Source: UBA3537 sp038138145 (lineage in GTDB: Bacteria; Bacteroidota; Bacteroidia; Flavobacteriales; Flavobacteriaceae). Taken from it: 64,000 nucleotides of DNA. The first letter of the stretch is position 1, and every line of letters begins with the position of its first letter. Both the position numbers and the translations under genes were made by a program. The notes below the pieces were generated by a model. The model was not told the origin of the DNA. It worked only from the letters and a program-made list of their open reading frames with translations, and ran no database searches. Below are positions 35,858-44,769 of this stretch, piece after piece. The stretch lies in NCBI GenBank assembly GCA_038138145.1, contig JAYQDD010000004.1, positions 124,001-188,000 on the forward strand, in the 5' to 3' direction.

Positions 35858-37312
35858 ATGGCAAAACGCAGTCTGTCATTAAGTTCAAGAATCTTTTTCT
35901 ATATGATCCTTTTGGTGGTGCTGGCCTCGATTTTGATTGCTGCTGTTACCGTATATCAATACAATGAACAATCTCAAGATTATCACCGCAAGCGATTAGA
36001 GCGTAAAGAGGCACAACTCATTTCCAGTATTGACTATGTTTTAAAAGAGTCCAGCTGGGAAATTAAAACCGAAAATTTGCAACTCATCTTTAAAGACAAA
36101 ATATATGAAATTGCAAATATCCAAAATGTTGCGTTTAATCTTTATGACTTAGATGGACAGTTAATAAAATCGTCTAAACCAAGTTTAAAAAATGATCCTG
36201 TTCCGGAACAACTTCCATTGTACATCCTAGATACATTGAACCAAATGTCTTCAAAGCGGTTTGTGGAGAGAAACAAACTTTTAGACGGCAACTATAGATC
36301 CTCCTATTTGATTTTAAATGACCCATTTTCAAAACCATTAGGGATTTTAAATGTTCCCTATTTTGATGATGATTCATTGAATTCTGGAGAGTTAAAAGAA
36401 TTTCTAATTCGTCTTGGTTATGCGTACATCATCATGATGTTAGTTGCTATTGCTTTTGCGTACTTTATGTCTAAATTCATTACTAAATCTTTAAAAGCAA
36501 TTAGTGATAAAATGTACCAAACACGTTTTGAAAAGCGCAACAAAAAAATTGCTTTAGAAGGTGCTACAACAGAAATTAAATCCCTTGTGGAGTCTTACAA
36601 CAACATGATTGATGCCTTGGAAGAAAGTGCTCAAAAATTAGCGTCAACCGAACGTGAACAAGCGTGGAGAGAAATGGCAAAACAGGTTGCTCATGAAGTC
36701 AAAAACCCTTTGACGCCCATGCGGCTGAGCGTACAAAGTTTTCAGCGTAAATTCGACCCAAATGACAAAGATATTCTCAAAAAAGTTGATGAATACAGCA
36801 AAACGTTGATTCAGCAAATAGATACCATGAGTAAAATTGCAGAGGCCTTTTCGAGTTTTGCAAAAATGCCTACTCAACACATAGAACGTTTAAACGTTGT
36901 TGAGGTTGTCGAACATGCTCTTGATATATTCCCAGATTCCGCCATAAAATTTTTGAGTAGTACAACACATATAGAGGCAGACTTTGATAGAGATCAGCTG
37001 AACCGTATCGTGACCAACTTGGTCAAAAATGCCATTCAAGCTATACCAGAGGATAGAACCCCTAATATTGAAGTTGAATTATCAGACCAAGCGCAGCGTA
37101 TTTATATTAAAGTCAAAGACAATGGGAGTGGGATAGAGGACGCCATTGGAGAAAAAATCTTTGAGCCAAAATTTACAACCAAATCCAGTGGAATGGGCCT
37201 TGGGTTGCCAATGATAAAAAATATTATTGAAGCTTACAAAGGAGAAATTACCTATAAAACTACTTTGGGCAAAGGAACTATTTTTAGTGTTTCTTTTCCA
37301 AAAAAACAATAA
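35858..37312 (+). CDS. Two-component sensor histidine kinase, NtrY-like
   Basis: A 484-residue membrane kinase: helix at about 10-30, periplasmic sensor domain 31-185, second helix about 186-206, HAMP, HisKA with phospho-acceptor His279 (QVAHEVKNPLTPM), and HATPase with N-box NLVKNAIQAI, G1 DNGSGI and G2 GMGLGLPM. The H-box form HEVKNPLTP is that of NtrY-like kinases. No response regulator is next to it, so its partner lies elsewhere. The crotonase gene follows after 4 bp. The stimulus is unknown. Confidence 0.9.
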   Translation: MAKRSLSLSSRIFFYMILLVVLASILIAAVTVYQYNEQSQDYHRKRLERKEAQLISSIDYVLKESSWEIKTENLQLIFKDKIYEIANIQNVAFNLYDLDGQLIKSSKPSLKNDPVPEQLPLYILDTLNQMSSKRFVERNKLLDGNYRSSYLILNDPFSKPLGILNVPYFDDDSLNSGELKEFLIRLGYAYIIMMLVAIAFAYFMSKFITKSLKAISDKMYQTRFEKRNKKIALEGATTEIKSLVESYNNMIDALEESAQKLASTEREQAWREMAKQVAHEVKNPLTPMRLSVQSFQRKFDPNDKDILKKVDEYSKTLIQQIDTMSKIAEAFSSFAKMPTQHIERLNVVEVVEHALDIFPDSAIKFLSSTTHIEADFDRDQLNRIVTNLVKNAIQAIPEDRTPNIEVELSDQAQRIYIKVKDNGSGIEDAIGEKIFEPKFTTKSSGMGLGLPMIKNIIEAYKGEITYKTTLGKGTIFSVSFPKKQ

Positions 37313-37316
37313 ACTT

Positions 37317-38099
37317 ATGCAGTTCAACAACCTTATTATACAGATTGAAAACGGAGTGGGGGTCATCACCATTAATCGCCCTAAAAAACTCAATGCCTTA
37401 AACAAAGATACCATATTGGAACTTCACCATTCCATAAAAGATTTGGATGCAGCCCATGACATAAGAGTTATCATCATTACAGGCAGTGGAGACAAAGCTT
37501 TTGTGGCGGGTGCAGACATTAGTGAGTTTTCTGATTTTGATGTGCAACAAGCAGCCCAATTGTCTCGCGAAGGCCAGAAGATGCTATTTGATTTTATCGA
37601 AAATTTGTCAACTCCAGTTATTGCAGCAATCAACGGTTTTGCTCTTGGTGGCGGATTGGAATTGGCCATGGCCACACATTTTAGAGTTGCAAGCGACAAT
37701 GCACGTATGGGTTTACCCGAAGTGAGTTTGGGTGTCATTCCAGGATATGGTGGAACTCAGCGTTTGGCAAAATTGACGGGCAAGGGGCGTGCATTAGAAA
37801 TGATTATGACGGCTCAAATGATTGATGCATCCAAAGCAGAACAATGGGGGCTCGTTAATGCAACACAACCTCAAGAAGAATTATTGCCGTATTGTTTTTC
37901 ATTGGCTGAAAAAATAAAACAAAACGGTCCACTCGCTATTTCTGCGGCCATAAAAGCTGTTAATGCTAATTTTGAAGAAGGCACTTGTGGATATGATGTA
38001 GAAATTTCAGAGTTTGCAAAGTGTTTTGGTACTGAGGATTTCAAAGAGGGGACATCGGCGTTTTTAGAAAAACGCAAAGCAAAATTTACAGGGCAGTAA
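37317..38099 (+). CDS. Enoyl-CoA hydratase (crotonase family)
   Basis: A 260-residue crotonase that hydrates trans-2-enoyl-CoA in fatty acid or amino acid breakdown. The oxyanion-hole segments are KAFVAGADI and FALGGGLELAMA, and both catalytic glutamates are present (in GGGLELA and in PEVSLGVIPGYGGTQ). The ATG at 37317 is chosen, as the frame opening at 37227 runs inside the kinase gene. It may use crotonyl-CoA-like substrates, judging by similarity to short-chain hydratases, but specificity cannot be read. A bidirectional terminator follows. Confidence 0.9.
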   Translation: MQFNNLIIQIENGVGVITINRPKKLNALNKDTILELHHSIKDLDAAHDIRVIIITGSGDKAFVAGADISEFSDFDVQQAAQLSREGQKMLFDFIENLSTPVIAAINGFALGGGLELAMATHFRVASDNARMGLPEVSLGVIPGYGGTQRLAKLTGKGRALEMIMTAQMIDASKAEQWGLVNATQPQEELLPYCFSLAEKIKQNGPLAISAAIKAVNANFEEGTCGYDVEISEFAKCFGTEDFKEGTSAFLEKRKAKFTGQ

Positions 38100-38110
38100 T
38101 TTTTCGGCAC

Positions 38111-38152
38111 AAAAAAACCCTAAAACAAATGCTTTAGGGTTGTGTATTTTTT
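38111..38152. terminator. Bidirectional terminator between crotonase gene and atpC
   Basis: Nine-base-pair stem (AACCCTAAA at 38116-38124, TTTAGGGTT at 38133-38141). There are A-runs before it and T-runs after it, so it can end both the rightward crotonase transcript and the leftward atpDC transcript. Confidence 0.85.
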
Positions 38153-38161
38153 GGATTTTAA

Positions 38162-38437
38162 TTAATCGGCTAAGACAATAATTTTATTGGCATTCATTTC
38201 AATCGTTCCTGAGTTGATAGCGAGCCAAAACCCTTTATCTTTATGCTCAAATTTAGAAGCATTTTCTTCATCAATAGTAATGTTGCCACTTATTTTTACA
38301 AACCCCTCTTTCAGTATAGAAACAATTGGGGCGTGATTATTCAACATTTCAAAATCCCCATTAACTCCTGGGACAGATACGCTATCGACCTCGCCTTTAA
38401 AAAGGGTTGTTTCTGGAGATACAATTTCTAAATACAT
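38162..38437 (-). CDS. atpC: F0F1 ATP synthase subunit epsilon (short form)
   Basis: Only 91 residues: the N-terminal beta-sandwich is complete (MYLEIVSPETTLFKGEVDSVSVPG...), but the C-terminal helical hairpin, which inhibits ATP hydrolysis in other bacteria, is missing. Short epsilon subunits of this type are common in Bacteroidota. It follows atpD on the same strand after a 77-bp gap with a hairpin. Confidence 0.93.
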   Translation of the reverse strand: MYLEIVSPETTLFKGEVDSVSVPGVNGDFEMLNNHAPIVSILKEGFVKISGNITIDEENASKFEHKDKGFWLAINSGTIEMNANKIIVLAD

Positions 38438-38472
38438 ATTTAATTAGTAATGAGTAGCGAGTATTGAGCTTT

Positions 38473-38490
38473 TCAAAGTTTTAACTTTGA
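38473..38490. repeat. Palindrome between atpD and atpC
   Basis: TCAAAGTT and AACTTTGA are separated by two bases, giving a 7-8 bp hairpin in the atpD-atpC gap. No T-run follows on the minus strand, so it is more likely a processing or stability element than a terminator. Confidence 0.45.
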
Positions 38491-38514
38491 GGTCGTCATA
38501 ACCCTCCACTAGTT

Positions 38515-40023
38515 TTACGCTTCAGCCAACATTTTTTCACCTGCTTCAATAGCTTCTTCAATTGTTCCTTTAAGGTTGAAAGCTGCTTCTGGTAAGTGAT
38601 CTAACTCACCATCCATAATCATGTTGAACCCTTTGATGGTTTCTTTGATGTCTACCAAAACCCCTGGAATTCCTGTAAATTGCTCTGCAACGTGGAAGGG
38701 TTGAGATAAGAAACGTTGTACACGACGTGCACGTCCTACGGCAAGTTTATCTTCTTCAGAAAGTTCTTCCATTCCAAGAATAGCAATAATATCTTGTAGT
38801 TCTTTGTAGCGTTGTAATAACTCTTTTACGCGTTGTGCACAATCGTAGTGTTCATCCCCGAGGATGTCCGCAGTCAAAATTCTAGAGGTTGAATCTAAAG
38901 GATCCACGGCTGGATAGATACCAAGCTCTGCAATTTTACGTGACAATACCGTTGTAGCGTCCAAGTGGGCAAATGTTGTTGCTGGTGCTGGATCTGTAAG
39001 GTCATCCGCAGGCACATAAACCGCTTGAACCGAAGTAATAGATCCTTTCTTTGTTGAGGTAATACGTTCTTGCATCGCCCCCATTTCTGTGGCAAGTGTT
39101 GGTTGGTATCCCACCGCAGAAGGCATACGTCCAAGAAGGGCTGATACCTCAGAACCTGCTTGTGTAAATCGGAAAATGTTATCGACGAAGAACAGTACAT
39201 CTTTTCCTTGTCCATCGCCTGCGCCATCACGGAAATATTCTGCAATAGTAAGTCCAGAAAGTGCAACACGTGCACGTGCTCCTGGAGGCTCATTCATTTG
39301 ACCAAAAACAAAAGTTGCTTTGGATTCTTTCATGGCGGCTTTGTCGACTTTTTTCAAGTCCCATCCACCGTCTTCCATAGAGTGCATAAAGTCATCGCCG
39401 TACTTTATAATCCCTGACTCCAACATTTCACGAAGCAAATCGTTTCCTTCACGCGTACGTTCTCCAACACCGGCAAATACTGAAAGTCCACCGTGGCCTT
39501 TGGCAATGTTGTTAATTAATTCTTGAATCAAAACGGTTTTACCTACACCTGCACCTCCAAAGAGTCCAATTTTCCCTCCTTTAGCATAAGGTTCAATAAG
39601 ATCAATAACTTTTATTCCTGTAAAAAGAACTTCAGTAGACGTTGAAAGGTCTTCAAATTTTGGCGCTTCTCTGTGGATTGGTAATCCGTCTTTTCCAGCT
39701 TTTGGTAAGTTTCCTAGACCATCGATAGCATCTCCAATCACATTAAACAATCTACCATATACGTCATCCCCAATCGGCACTTGAATCGGTGCTCCAGTAG
39801 CATTGACTTCGGTACCACGGCTTAATCCATCGGAAGAGTCCATGGCAATGGTACGTACAGCGTTTTCACCAATGTGTGATTGAACTTCGAGTACGAGTGT
39901 TGAACCGTCTGGGCGATTGATTTCTAAGGAATCATAAATTTTTGGAAGGTCTGCTCCAGAATCAAATTCTACATCAATAACTGGGCCTACAATTTGAGAA
40001 ACTTTACCTGTAACTTTTGACAT
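38515..40023 (-). CDS. atpD: F0F1 ATP synthase subunit beta
   Basis: Catalytic subunit of F1 (502 residues). Walker A GGAGVGKT is at 156-163; the catalytic GERTREGNDL segment with its Glu follows, and the C-terminal part is intact. It starts a two-gene operon with atpC on the opposite strand from atpFHAG, about 35 kb away. This split is known in Bacteroidota. A TATCTTTG -7 element lies 61 bp upstream. Confidence 0.98.
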   Translation of the reverse strand: MSKVTGKVSQIVGPVIDVEFDSGADLPKIYDSLEINRPDGSTLVLEVQSHIGENAVRTIAMDSSDGLSRGTEVNATGAPIQVPIGDDVYGRLFNVIGDAIDGLGNLPKAGKDGLPIHREAPKFEDLSTSTEVLFTGIKVIDLIEPYAKGGKIGLFGGAGVGKTVLIQELINNIAKGHGGLSVFAGVGERTREGNDLLREMLESGIIKYGDDFMHSMEDGGWDLKKVDKAAMKESKATFVFGQMNEPPGARARVALSGLTIAEYFRDGAGDGQGKDVLFFVDNIFRFTQAGSEVSALLGRMPSAVGYQPTLATEMGAMQERITSTKKGSITSVQAVYVPADDLTDPAPATTFAHLDATTVLSRKIAELGIYPAVDPLDSTSRILTADILGDEHYDCAQRVKELLQRYKELQDIIAILGMEELSEEDKLAVGRARRVQRFLSQPFHVAEQFTGIPGVLVDIKETIKGFNMIMDGELDHLPEAAFNLKGTIEEAIEAGEKMLAEA

Positions 40024-40084
40024 TACTTCTATGCGTTTTATTTTTAGCTAAAATTATGTTTAAAAACCTGTGGTTTTTGCGCTG

Positions 40085-40092
40085 CAAAGATA
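40085..40092 (-). promoter_or_regulatory. Candidate -7 element of atpDC
   Basis: TATCTTTG on the minus strand matches TAnnTTTG. The -33 region overlaps the terminator of the gene upstream, and no TTTG is seen there. A 60-base leader would result. Confidence 0.45.
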
Positions 40093-40104
40093 GAGAATAT
40101 AATT

Positions 40105-40136
40105 AAAAAACCCAGAGCAAATGTCTGGGTTTTTTT
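40105..40136 (-). terminator. Terminator after the SGNH lipoprotein gene
   Basis: Twelve-base-pair stem (AAAAAACCCAGA / TCTGGGTTTTTT) with a seven-base loop and a T-run on the minus strand, 20-50 bp after the stop at 40158. It insulates atpD from the TonB-SGNH unit and can work in both directions. Confidence 0.85.
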
Positions 40137-40157
40137 AAATTGATTTGTTATTGTTTT

Positions 40158-41822
40158 TTATTGCAATAGTGGAGAATAATTTGTTGGGTAATCTCCTATA
40201 TCAACCAAGTTTCCTGAGGCTTCAAAATTTGAGCCATAGGTTTCGTCAATAGCTTTCATGAATTCGTTAGCGATTACCGCATACCCTCTTGATGTTGGGT
40301 GAACACCATCCAAACTAATCATTCCACCAAAGACCAAACTTGCATTTGGGCTAAAGCCATTATAAGTAACGTCTCCATTGAAAATTTGTTGGAACATATC
40401 GTTAGCGTCAAAGTGAGCATACCCTAATTCAGTGGCCATTGTTGAAATTTTTGTATTAATCAAATCTGTAGCATCTTTGACTTCATCAACTTCTGTTTTT
40501 GTTAGAACCCAATTGTCAGAGAGCGGTAATGTAACACCCATTGCTGAAAACTGACCAGCCAACTCTTGGGATAGCCCCTGACTCATTAAAGTTGCAACAT
40601 TATCAGTATCAACTGTCGCAATAACCCCAGCAGCTAGTAACACAACCAAATCTTCCTCTGTAGCCTGTCTAGCTTGTCCATAGGTATTTCCGAGCAATCC
40701 TGCAACTAGCGGTGCCGCTGCTGCCGGTAAGCCAAATTGAGCAATGAATGCTGGAAAGTCTGGATTTGCGGCTAATACCGCTGTAATTTGTGCAGACAAA
40801 TCAACTAAGCTTTCGTCTTTTATTACAACAGCATTTGTTTCCTCAAGAGAGAATGAAATTTTTCTTTCAGAAAAATCTTGCCCAGTTGTTGCCCCTAAGT
40901 AGTCGTATACATTGTTGATAGCACCATAGATTGTGTTTAAAAGTGGTATTTGATTAGCTAGGTCGGGGTTTGAGGGGTCTAGTGGGTTATATGGCACAGT
41001 AGTAAAGAATGGAATATCAGTCACGTAGGGGATATTAGCCATCACGCCTTGAGCATTAATTGTTGAAAGATCACCAGCTATAGCATCCATTGATGCATCA
41101 AAAGTTGCCTGTGGTGTTAGTGCTCCGTTAGACCCACCTGAAGTTGCATAGCTTAATACATCGTTGGCCCCTATCCATAAACTCACAAATGTGGGCGATT
41201 GTGCTAGAGCCAATTCCATTATTGACGCATTAGGTGTTGATCCTGTTAATCGGACGGCATATGGGTTGGCCAACCCTAAAGCAAGGTTAGCTAAACTTCC
41301 ATATCCATTAGCGCGTAAATGAAAACTTCTTGCACCAGGAACCCCTAAGTTGTTAAACGGACCAGTTGGGTTGTCTAACAAATTGGTGCCAACTGTTACA
41401 GGCCCAATGACGCTTTCTAATCCTGCGGGACCAGAGCCATTAAACACTAATCTAGGGTCAAAAATTCTAGTTCCACCTTGTGTTATTGGAACACCATTAT
41501 CAGGGCCTAAAGATAAACCGCCAAAATTATCAGCAGTCATCGCTTGTACAAAATCTCCGCCACCAACAGACGCAAACTGGCCTGCAAGTATATTTGGATA
41601 TGAATTGATTTGTGTTGCTCTAAAAACGCCATTATCAGTTACTCCAATAGTAAGCGAATTTCCAATCGCTACATAATTCGAGAAATCTGCAGATCCAGCA
41701 GTTAGTGCTGGGAGATCTTCTGGCGTTGATACACCGTTATCCTCTAAGACATCTTCTACCTCATTACAAGACCAAAGCCCTAGAAGTAAAAACGAGAAAA
41801 ATATATATTTTAAGTTTTTCAT
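40158..41822 (-). CDS. SGNH/GDSL-family outer-membrane lipoprotein
   Basis: A 554-residue lipoprotein with lipobox ending at Cys19 (LWSC). It has an SGNH hydrolase core: block I is YVAIGNSLTIG with nucleophile Ser56, block III is WIGANDVLSYA, and the Asp/His pair is DGVHPTSRGYA near residue 515. A Gly/Pro/Asn-rich middle section is longer than in simple esterases. It is likely a surface-exposed esterase or lipase. It is co-transcribed 12 bp after a TonB-dependent receptor, which hints that its products are imported by that receptor; substrate unknown. Confidence 0.87.
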   Translation of the reverse strand: MKNLKYIFFSFLLLGLWSCNEVEDVLEDNGVSTPEDLPALTAGSADFSNYVAIGNSLTIGVTDNGVFRATQINSYPNILAGQFASVGGGDFVQAMTADNFGGLSLGPDNGVPITQGGTRIFDPRLVFNGSGPAGLESVIGPVTVGTNLLDNPTGPFNNLGVPGARSFHLRANGYGSLANLALGLANPYAVRLTGSTPNASIMELALAQSPTFVSLWIGANDVLSYATSGGSNGALTPQATFDASMDAIAGDLSTINAQGVMANIPYVTDIPFFTTVPYNPLDPSNPDLANQIPLLNTIYGAINNVYDYLGATTGQDFSERKISFSLEETNAVVIKDESLVDLSAQITAVLAANPDFPAFIAQFGLPAAAAPLVAGLLGNTYGQARQATEEDLVVLLAAGVIATVDTDNVATLMSQGLSQELAGQFSAMGVTLPLSDNWVLTKTEVDEVKDATDLINTKISTMATELGYAHFDANDMFQQIFNGDVTYNGFSPNASLVFGGMISLDGVHPTSRGYAVIANEFMKAIDETYGSNFEASGNLVDIGDYPTNYSPLLQ

Positions 41823-41834
41823 TGTGTTAATTTT

Positions 41835-44615
41835 TTAGTTATTAATTGTCCATCCTAAGTAATACATAGACCCTATAAATCCAGTACCAAAGGCCGTAAA
41901 GTACTCATCGCCTAACAAGTTGGTTGCACCGGCTTTGAACGTAGACTTTAGACTAGGGACTTGTAGATTTATCTGAGCATCAAGCACATGGAACTCTGGT
42001 ATGACACCGTTTCCAAAGGTGGCTTCCCAATAGTAGTCATCACTGTAGCGGTAGGCAATATTAAATCCAAAGTTTTCGAACACTTCAGTATTTCCAAAGG
42101 ACGCCTTAAACTTATGCTCTGGCGTATTGAAGTTTGTCGTAAAATCTGGATAGGTATCACGATCAAAGTCGAGTTTAGCATAAGTATAACTACCGCTTAA
42201 ATCAAAGTCGCCAAATACCTTTGTTGAAATTCCTAAGGATGCTCCATATGATTTAACTGGTGCTTTGGAGTTAGTGTAAGCACTGTATGCTTGAAAATCT
42301 CCATTTGCAATCGCAGCAACAGATAAAGTATTGTCACCGACAGTACCATAGAATGGCGCTATGACCACTTCTTGAGAAATAAAATCTTCATACGTGTTGT
42401 GGTAAGCACTAAAGTCTACAATCAATTTCCCAAATTTACCACGGTACCCCACTTCTATTGATGTTACTTGTTCAGGTTTTACAAGCTCTGGATTTGCTAC
42501 TTCAAGTACAGCTGGGTTTCCTGTTACAGAAAGCGCCCCAACTGAGCTTAATGTGAATGAATTATTATATGCAGCAGCTCCAGTTTGTGTTACAGTTCCT
42601 GGGACACCAAGTGCTTGACCAGAAGCAGAAATTCCATAATTTCTTGAATATCGATCCAAGTTATCAGGCGCCGATCCTACAAGTATTGCGCGTCCAGCAT
42701 CTAAACCAATAAATAAGTCTTGTGTGGTAGGATTTCTAAATCCTGTTTGTATAGACGCTCTGATGTTGTGGTCTTTGTTTATAGTTAAACCAGCAGAGAA
42801 ACGTGGCGAATAAAAACCATCAAAAAATTCGGACTTGTCATAACGTACAGAACCTGTGAGTTTTAATTCTAATTCTGAAGAAAGTTCCAATTCTTTTTGA
42901 ACTTGAGTGTATACCCCATATTCAGAATAGTCAATAGCACCATCGTAGTCCGTATAAATTGTTCCAGAAGAATTTAAACTGTATTGTCTGTAAGAACCAC
43001 CAACTTGAATATCAGCAACATCGATGAGATGGCTAAAGTTGTAGTTAAAATCACCATGGTAATATTTTGAAGCGTCTTGGAATTTAGATCCCGTACTTAA
43101 ATCGGGGTCGCTTACACTTCTATTGAACGCTGCTTCATATTCTGGAGTTCCAGGCATATACATCCCAGTATCTGCAACAGCTCTCGCCGTAGCGTGCGCT
43201 TGGTCGTTCGTTGCACCTCCTAATGTTTCGAGCACATAAGTTCCGGCATATTCGCCAAACCACGACAAATCATCTTTCCATGCTCTGTTGATGTTTATTC
43301 CCGTAAAGACCATATCATAGGAGTCTCCAGCATCATCACTCACAACATAGCCACGTGCAAAAAAGTTGTCGTTGCGGACTTCTAATTTGTGTTGTTGTTG
43401 AAAGAAGTTTTTGATGTTGTAGCGGTTGGTGCCTTGATAAATGGTGTTACCAGTACCTACTTTTCCTACATATGAAATTTCAAAATCGTTTTCAAATGGG
43501 CGGTAATACAATCCCCAGTCCGCTTTGATGCTTTCTGCATTGTAGTTCGTGAGGTGTCTTTCATTGTACCCTGTTCTACTGACGCTTACGTCAGGAAGTA
43601 GTGTACTTGCTCCGGATGGGAGTAACCCCAAACCTTCTAAAGCTACACCAACTTGTTTGATGTTGGTAGCTACCTCATCCCCATATACGTTGATTCCGTT
43701 GTAGTTAGGGTTTGTGGCTCTGGTTCCTCCAACCATGTCACTATCGACTTCGCTTGTAGCGGCCCAATCCGTTCCTTTTAAGTAACCAAAATTAACTTTA
43801 GCCGCAAACTTATCATTGAATTTGTGTGCCATTCTAATGCCAAAATCTGTGTAGGGATTAGCCCCTGCAGCATCTTGTGTAGTCACCCCACGCTTGATGC
43901 TCACTCCTATACCTTCGTGGTCAAAAGGATTTTTACTGCGCATAAACAAAATACCATTAAAGGCATTTGCTCCATAAAGTGCAGATGATGCACCTGGGAG
44001 AAGTTCCACGCTTTGTACGTCTGGCTCTATCATACCGACTAAGTTTCCAATAGGGAAGTTAAGTGCTGGCGTTGAGTTGTCCATTCCATCCACAAGTTGC
44101 ATAAAACGCGTGTTTGCAAATGTTGCAAAACCTCTTGTGTTGATGGATTGGAAGGTCAAACTGTTGGTGTTGACATCAACACCTTTTAAGTTTTCGAGAC
44201 CACCGTAAAAATCAGCAGAGGCCGTATTTTTAATTTCTTTAATTCCAAAACGTTCTACAGTTACAGGCGATTCAAAAATACGTTCAGGAGTTCTCGACGC
44301 AGAAATAACGACTTCGTCTAACACACTTCCTTCATTTAAGGCCACTGTGATGTCTTGGTTGTTTGTTGTAATGTCTTGCGTAGCAGTTTCAAAACCTACA
44401 CTACTTACTTGTACCGTAAATGGTGGGTTTTGGCTTACAGTTAGAGAGAATTTTCCGTCAAAATCTGAAATGGCTCCAGATGATGTGCCTACGACAATAA
44501 TATTTGCTCCAGGCAGTGGTAATCCGCTTTCGTCATTGATGGTTCCTGTTACAGTTGTTTGTGCAAAAGAAACTACACCAAAGAGTAAAATAAAAATCTT
44601 TAAAATAGTTTTCAT
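41835..44615 (-). CDS. TonB-dependent receptor with carboxypeptidase-like N-terminus
   Basis: Outer-membrane active transporter of 926 residues. Order: signal peptide ending FAQ; a CarboxypepD_reg-like domain (TVTGTINDESGLPLPGANI, about 20-100); plug domain about 110-225; and a beta-barrel to the C-terminus. It has no SusD-like partner; instead the SGNH lipoprotein follows after 12 bp. The ligand cannot be told from sequence. A TAGTTTTG element about 100 bp upstream may be its promoter. Confidence 0.9.
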   Translation of the reverse strand: MKTILKIFILLFGVVSFAQTTVTGTINDESGLPLPGANIIVVGTSSGAISDFDGKFSLTVSQNPPFTVQVSSVGFETATQDITTNNQDITVALNEGSVLDEVVISASRTPERIFESPVTVERFGIKEIKNTASADFYGGLENLKGVDVNTNSLTFQSINTRGFATFANTRFMQLVDGMDNSTPALNFPIGNLVGMIEPDVQSVELLPGASSALYGANAFNGILFMRSKNPFDHEGIGVSIKRGVTTQDAAGANPYTDFGIRMAHKFNDKFAAKVNFGYLKGTDWAATSEVDSDMVGGTRATNPNYNGINVYGDEVATNIKQVGVALEGLGLLPSGASTLLPDVSVSRTGYNERHLTNYNAESIKADWGLYYRPFENDFEISYVGKVGTGNTIYQGTNRYNIKNFFQQQHKLEVRNDNFFARGYVVSDDAGDSYDMVFTGININRAWKDDLSWFGEYAGTYVLETLGGATNDQAHATARAVADTGMYMPGTPEYEAAFNRSVSDPDLSTGSKFQDASKYYHGDFNYNFSHLIDVADIQVGGSYRQYSLNSSGTIYTDYDGAIDYSEYGVYTQVQKELELSSELELKLTGSVRYDKSEFFDGFYSPRFSAGLTINKDHNIRASIQTGFRNPTTQDLFIGLDAGRAILVGSAPDNLDRYSRNYGISASGQALGVPGTVTQTGAAAYNNSFTLSSVGALSVTGNPAVLEVANPELVKPEQVTSIEVGYRGKFGKLIVDFSAYHNTYEDFISQEVVIAPFYGTVGDNTLSVAAIANGDFQAYSAYTNSKAPVKSYGASLGISTKVFGDFDLSGSYTYAKLDFDRDTYPDFTTNFNTPEHKFKASFGNTEVFENFGFNIAYRYSDDYYWEATFGNGVIPEFHVLDAQINLQVPSLKSTFKAGATNLLGDEYFTAFGTGFIGSMYYLGWTINN

Positions 44616-44769
44616 TAGTTATAAATTTTGGTTTGCTTGTTATTTAATTAATAAAGATATTAAAATTATTGATAAATTTTACCAATTTACCAATAAATAA
44701 CACGATAAAATACCAAAACTATAATTTTTAGGCGACGTAGTGTATTGATTTTAAGAGGATTAGTACAAA

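Noticed and set aside
39089..39526. Several plus-strand ORFs opposite atpD
   Set aside because: They are complement frames of the highly conserved atpD and encode no recognisable protein.
44616..44769. glmS ribozyme or other riboswitch near glmS
   Set aside because: This gap lies downstream of glmS. Upstream there are only 6 bp to DUF4270, so no room for a leader RNA.
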